DNA of 6,805 nucleotides from an uncultured Lachnospiraceae bacterium (GTDB lineage: Bacteria > Bacillota > Clostridia > Lachnospirales > Lachnospiraceae): contig CAMPBP010000069.1 in the NCBI GenBank assembly GCA_946639085.1, forward strand, positions 1-6,805. The letters are read 5' to 3'. The first letter of the stretch is position 1; each line of letters begins with the position of its first letter. A model generated the notes under the pieces. It searched no databases. It had not been told where the DNA came from and worked only from the letters and a program-made list of their open reading frames with translations. Below, in pieces: positions 6,711-6,805 of this stretch. The position numbers and the translations under genes are program-made.

Positions 6711-6805
6711 CAAGATAAGGCGATGAGTAGCGAGACCTCGAAGCCGTCGGGGGAGGTGTCGCATATGAGGCGGCGCCCATTTTCTTCATGAGCTCGCTTG
6801 AGATG
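6710..6805 (-). CDS. C-terminal 31 codons of an unidentified gene
   Basis: The minus-strand frame ending in TGA at 6710-6712 is open to the right edge and reads HLKRAHEENGRRLICDTS then PDGFEVSLLIALS. Most of its later codons end in C, as expected of coding DNA, and the GRRLICDTSPDGFEVSLLI pattern alternates like paired beta strands at the end of a domain. The ending loosely recalls the C-terminus of GHKL-type histidine-kinase ATPase domains, but the fragment is too short for an assignment. The stop lies five bases from the 25-bp arm of the hairpin and about 115 bases upstream of the peptidase start. Confidence 0.45.
   Translation of the reverse strand, partial: HLKRAHEENGRRLICDTSPDGFEVSLLIALS

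Noticed and set aside
1..6805. CRISPR arrays, tRNA or rRNA genes, prophage genes, toxin-antitoxin pairs
   Set aside because: No spaced direct repeats, cloverleaf-like sequence, rRNA core sequence, or recognisable phage or toxin proteins were seen; apart from the hairpin nothing mobile is evident.

Overview
The window looks like chromosomal DNA of a Gram-positive anaerobe, most likely a Clostridia member such as a Lachnospiraceae relative. The reasons are moderate base composition with mixed AT/GC-ending codons, strong AGGAGG-type ribosome binding sites, sigma-A-like promoters, and protein types typical of that group. No rRNA, tRNA or housekeeping marker is present, so the taxonomic guess is inference only.

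Layout. (1) Positions 1-949, minus strand: most of an SPFH/band-7 membrane scaffold protein, cut off by the left edge. (2) Positions 950-1100: a divergent promoter region with a good extended -10 promoter for the SPFH gene. That promoter overlaps two copies of the 8-bp palindrome TGATATCA set 11 bp apart, a probable operator. (3) Positions 1101-2180, plus strand: a complete membrane acyltransferase-3 family protein with the R-x10-H signature. (4) Positions 2177-6594, minus strand: a compact three-gene operon, transcribed right to left. It encodes a membrane-anchored M6-type zinc metallopeptidase (HEFSHxxGxxD), an 88-residue zinc-ribbon protein, and a 563-residue polytopic membrane protein that looks like a GT-C glycosyltransferase. 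Gaps inside the operon are only 14 and 12 bases, with each Shine-Dalgarno touching or overlapping the previous stop region. (5) Positions 6648-6710: a long, nearly perfect hairpin (25-bp arms, 2-nt centre) with GGGGACGG...CCGTCCCC ends, which looks like a mobile or repeated palindromic element. It lies between the operon promoter and the 3' end of another minus-strand gene. (6) Positions 6710-6805: the last 31 codons of that gene, unidentified.

How the genes may work together. The acyltransferase, the putative GT-C enzyme, the surface peptidase and the SPFH protein all belong to the cell envelope, so this is plausibly an envelope or surface-polymer modification neighbourhood. The three-gene operon (surface protease, cytosolic zinc ribbon, GT-C-like membrane protein) is the most unusual grouping; a functional link is inferred only from operon structure. 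The acyltransferase and the operon converge with their stop codons sharing four bases (TTAG). The only terminator-like hairpin for the acyltransferase transcript lies inside the coding region of the opposing gene.
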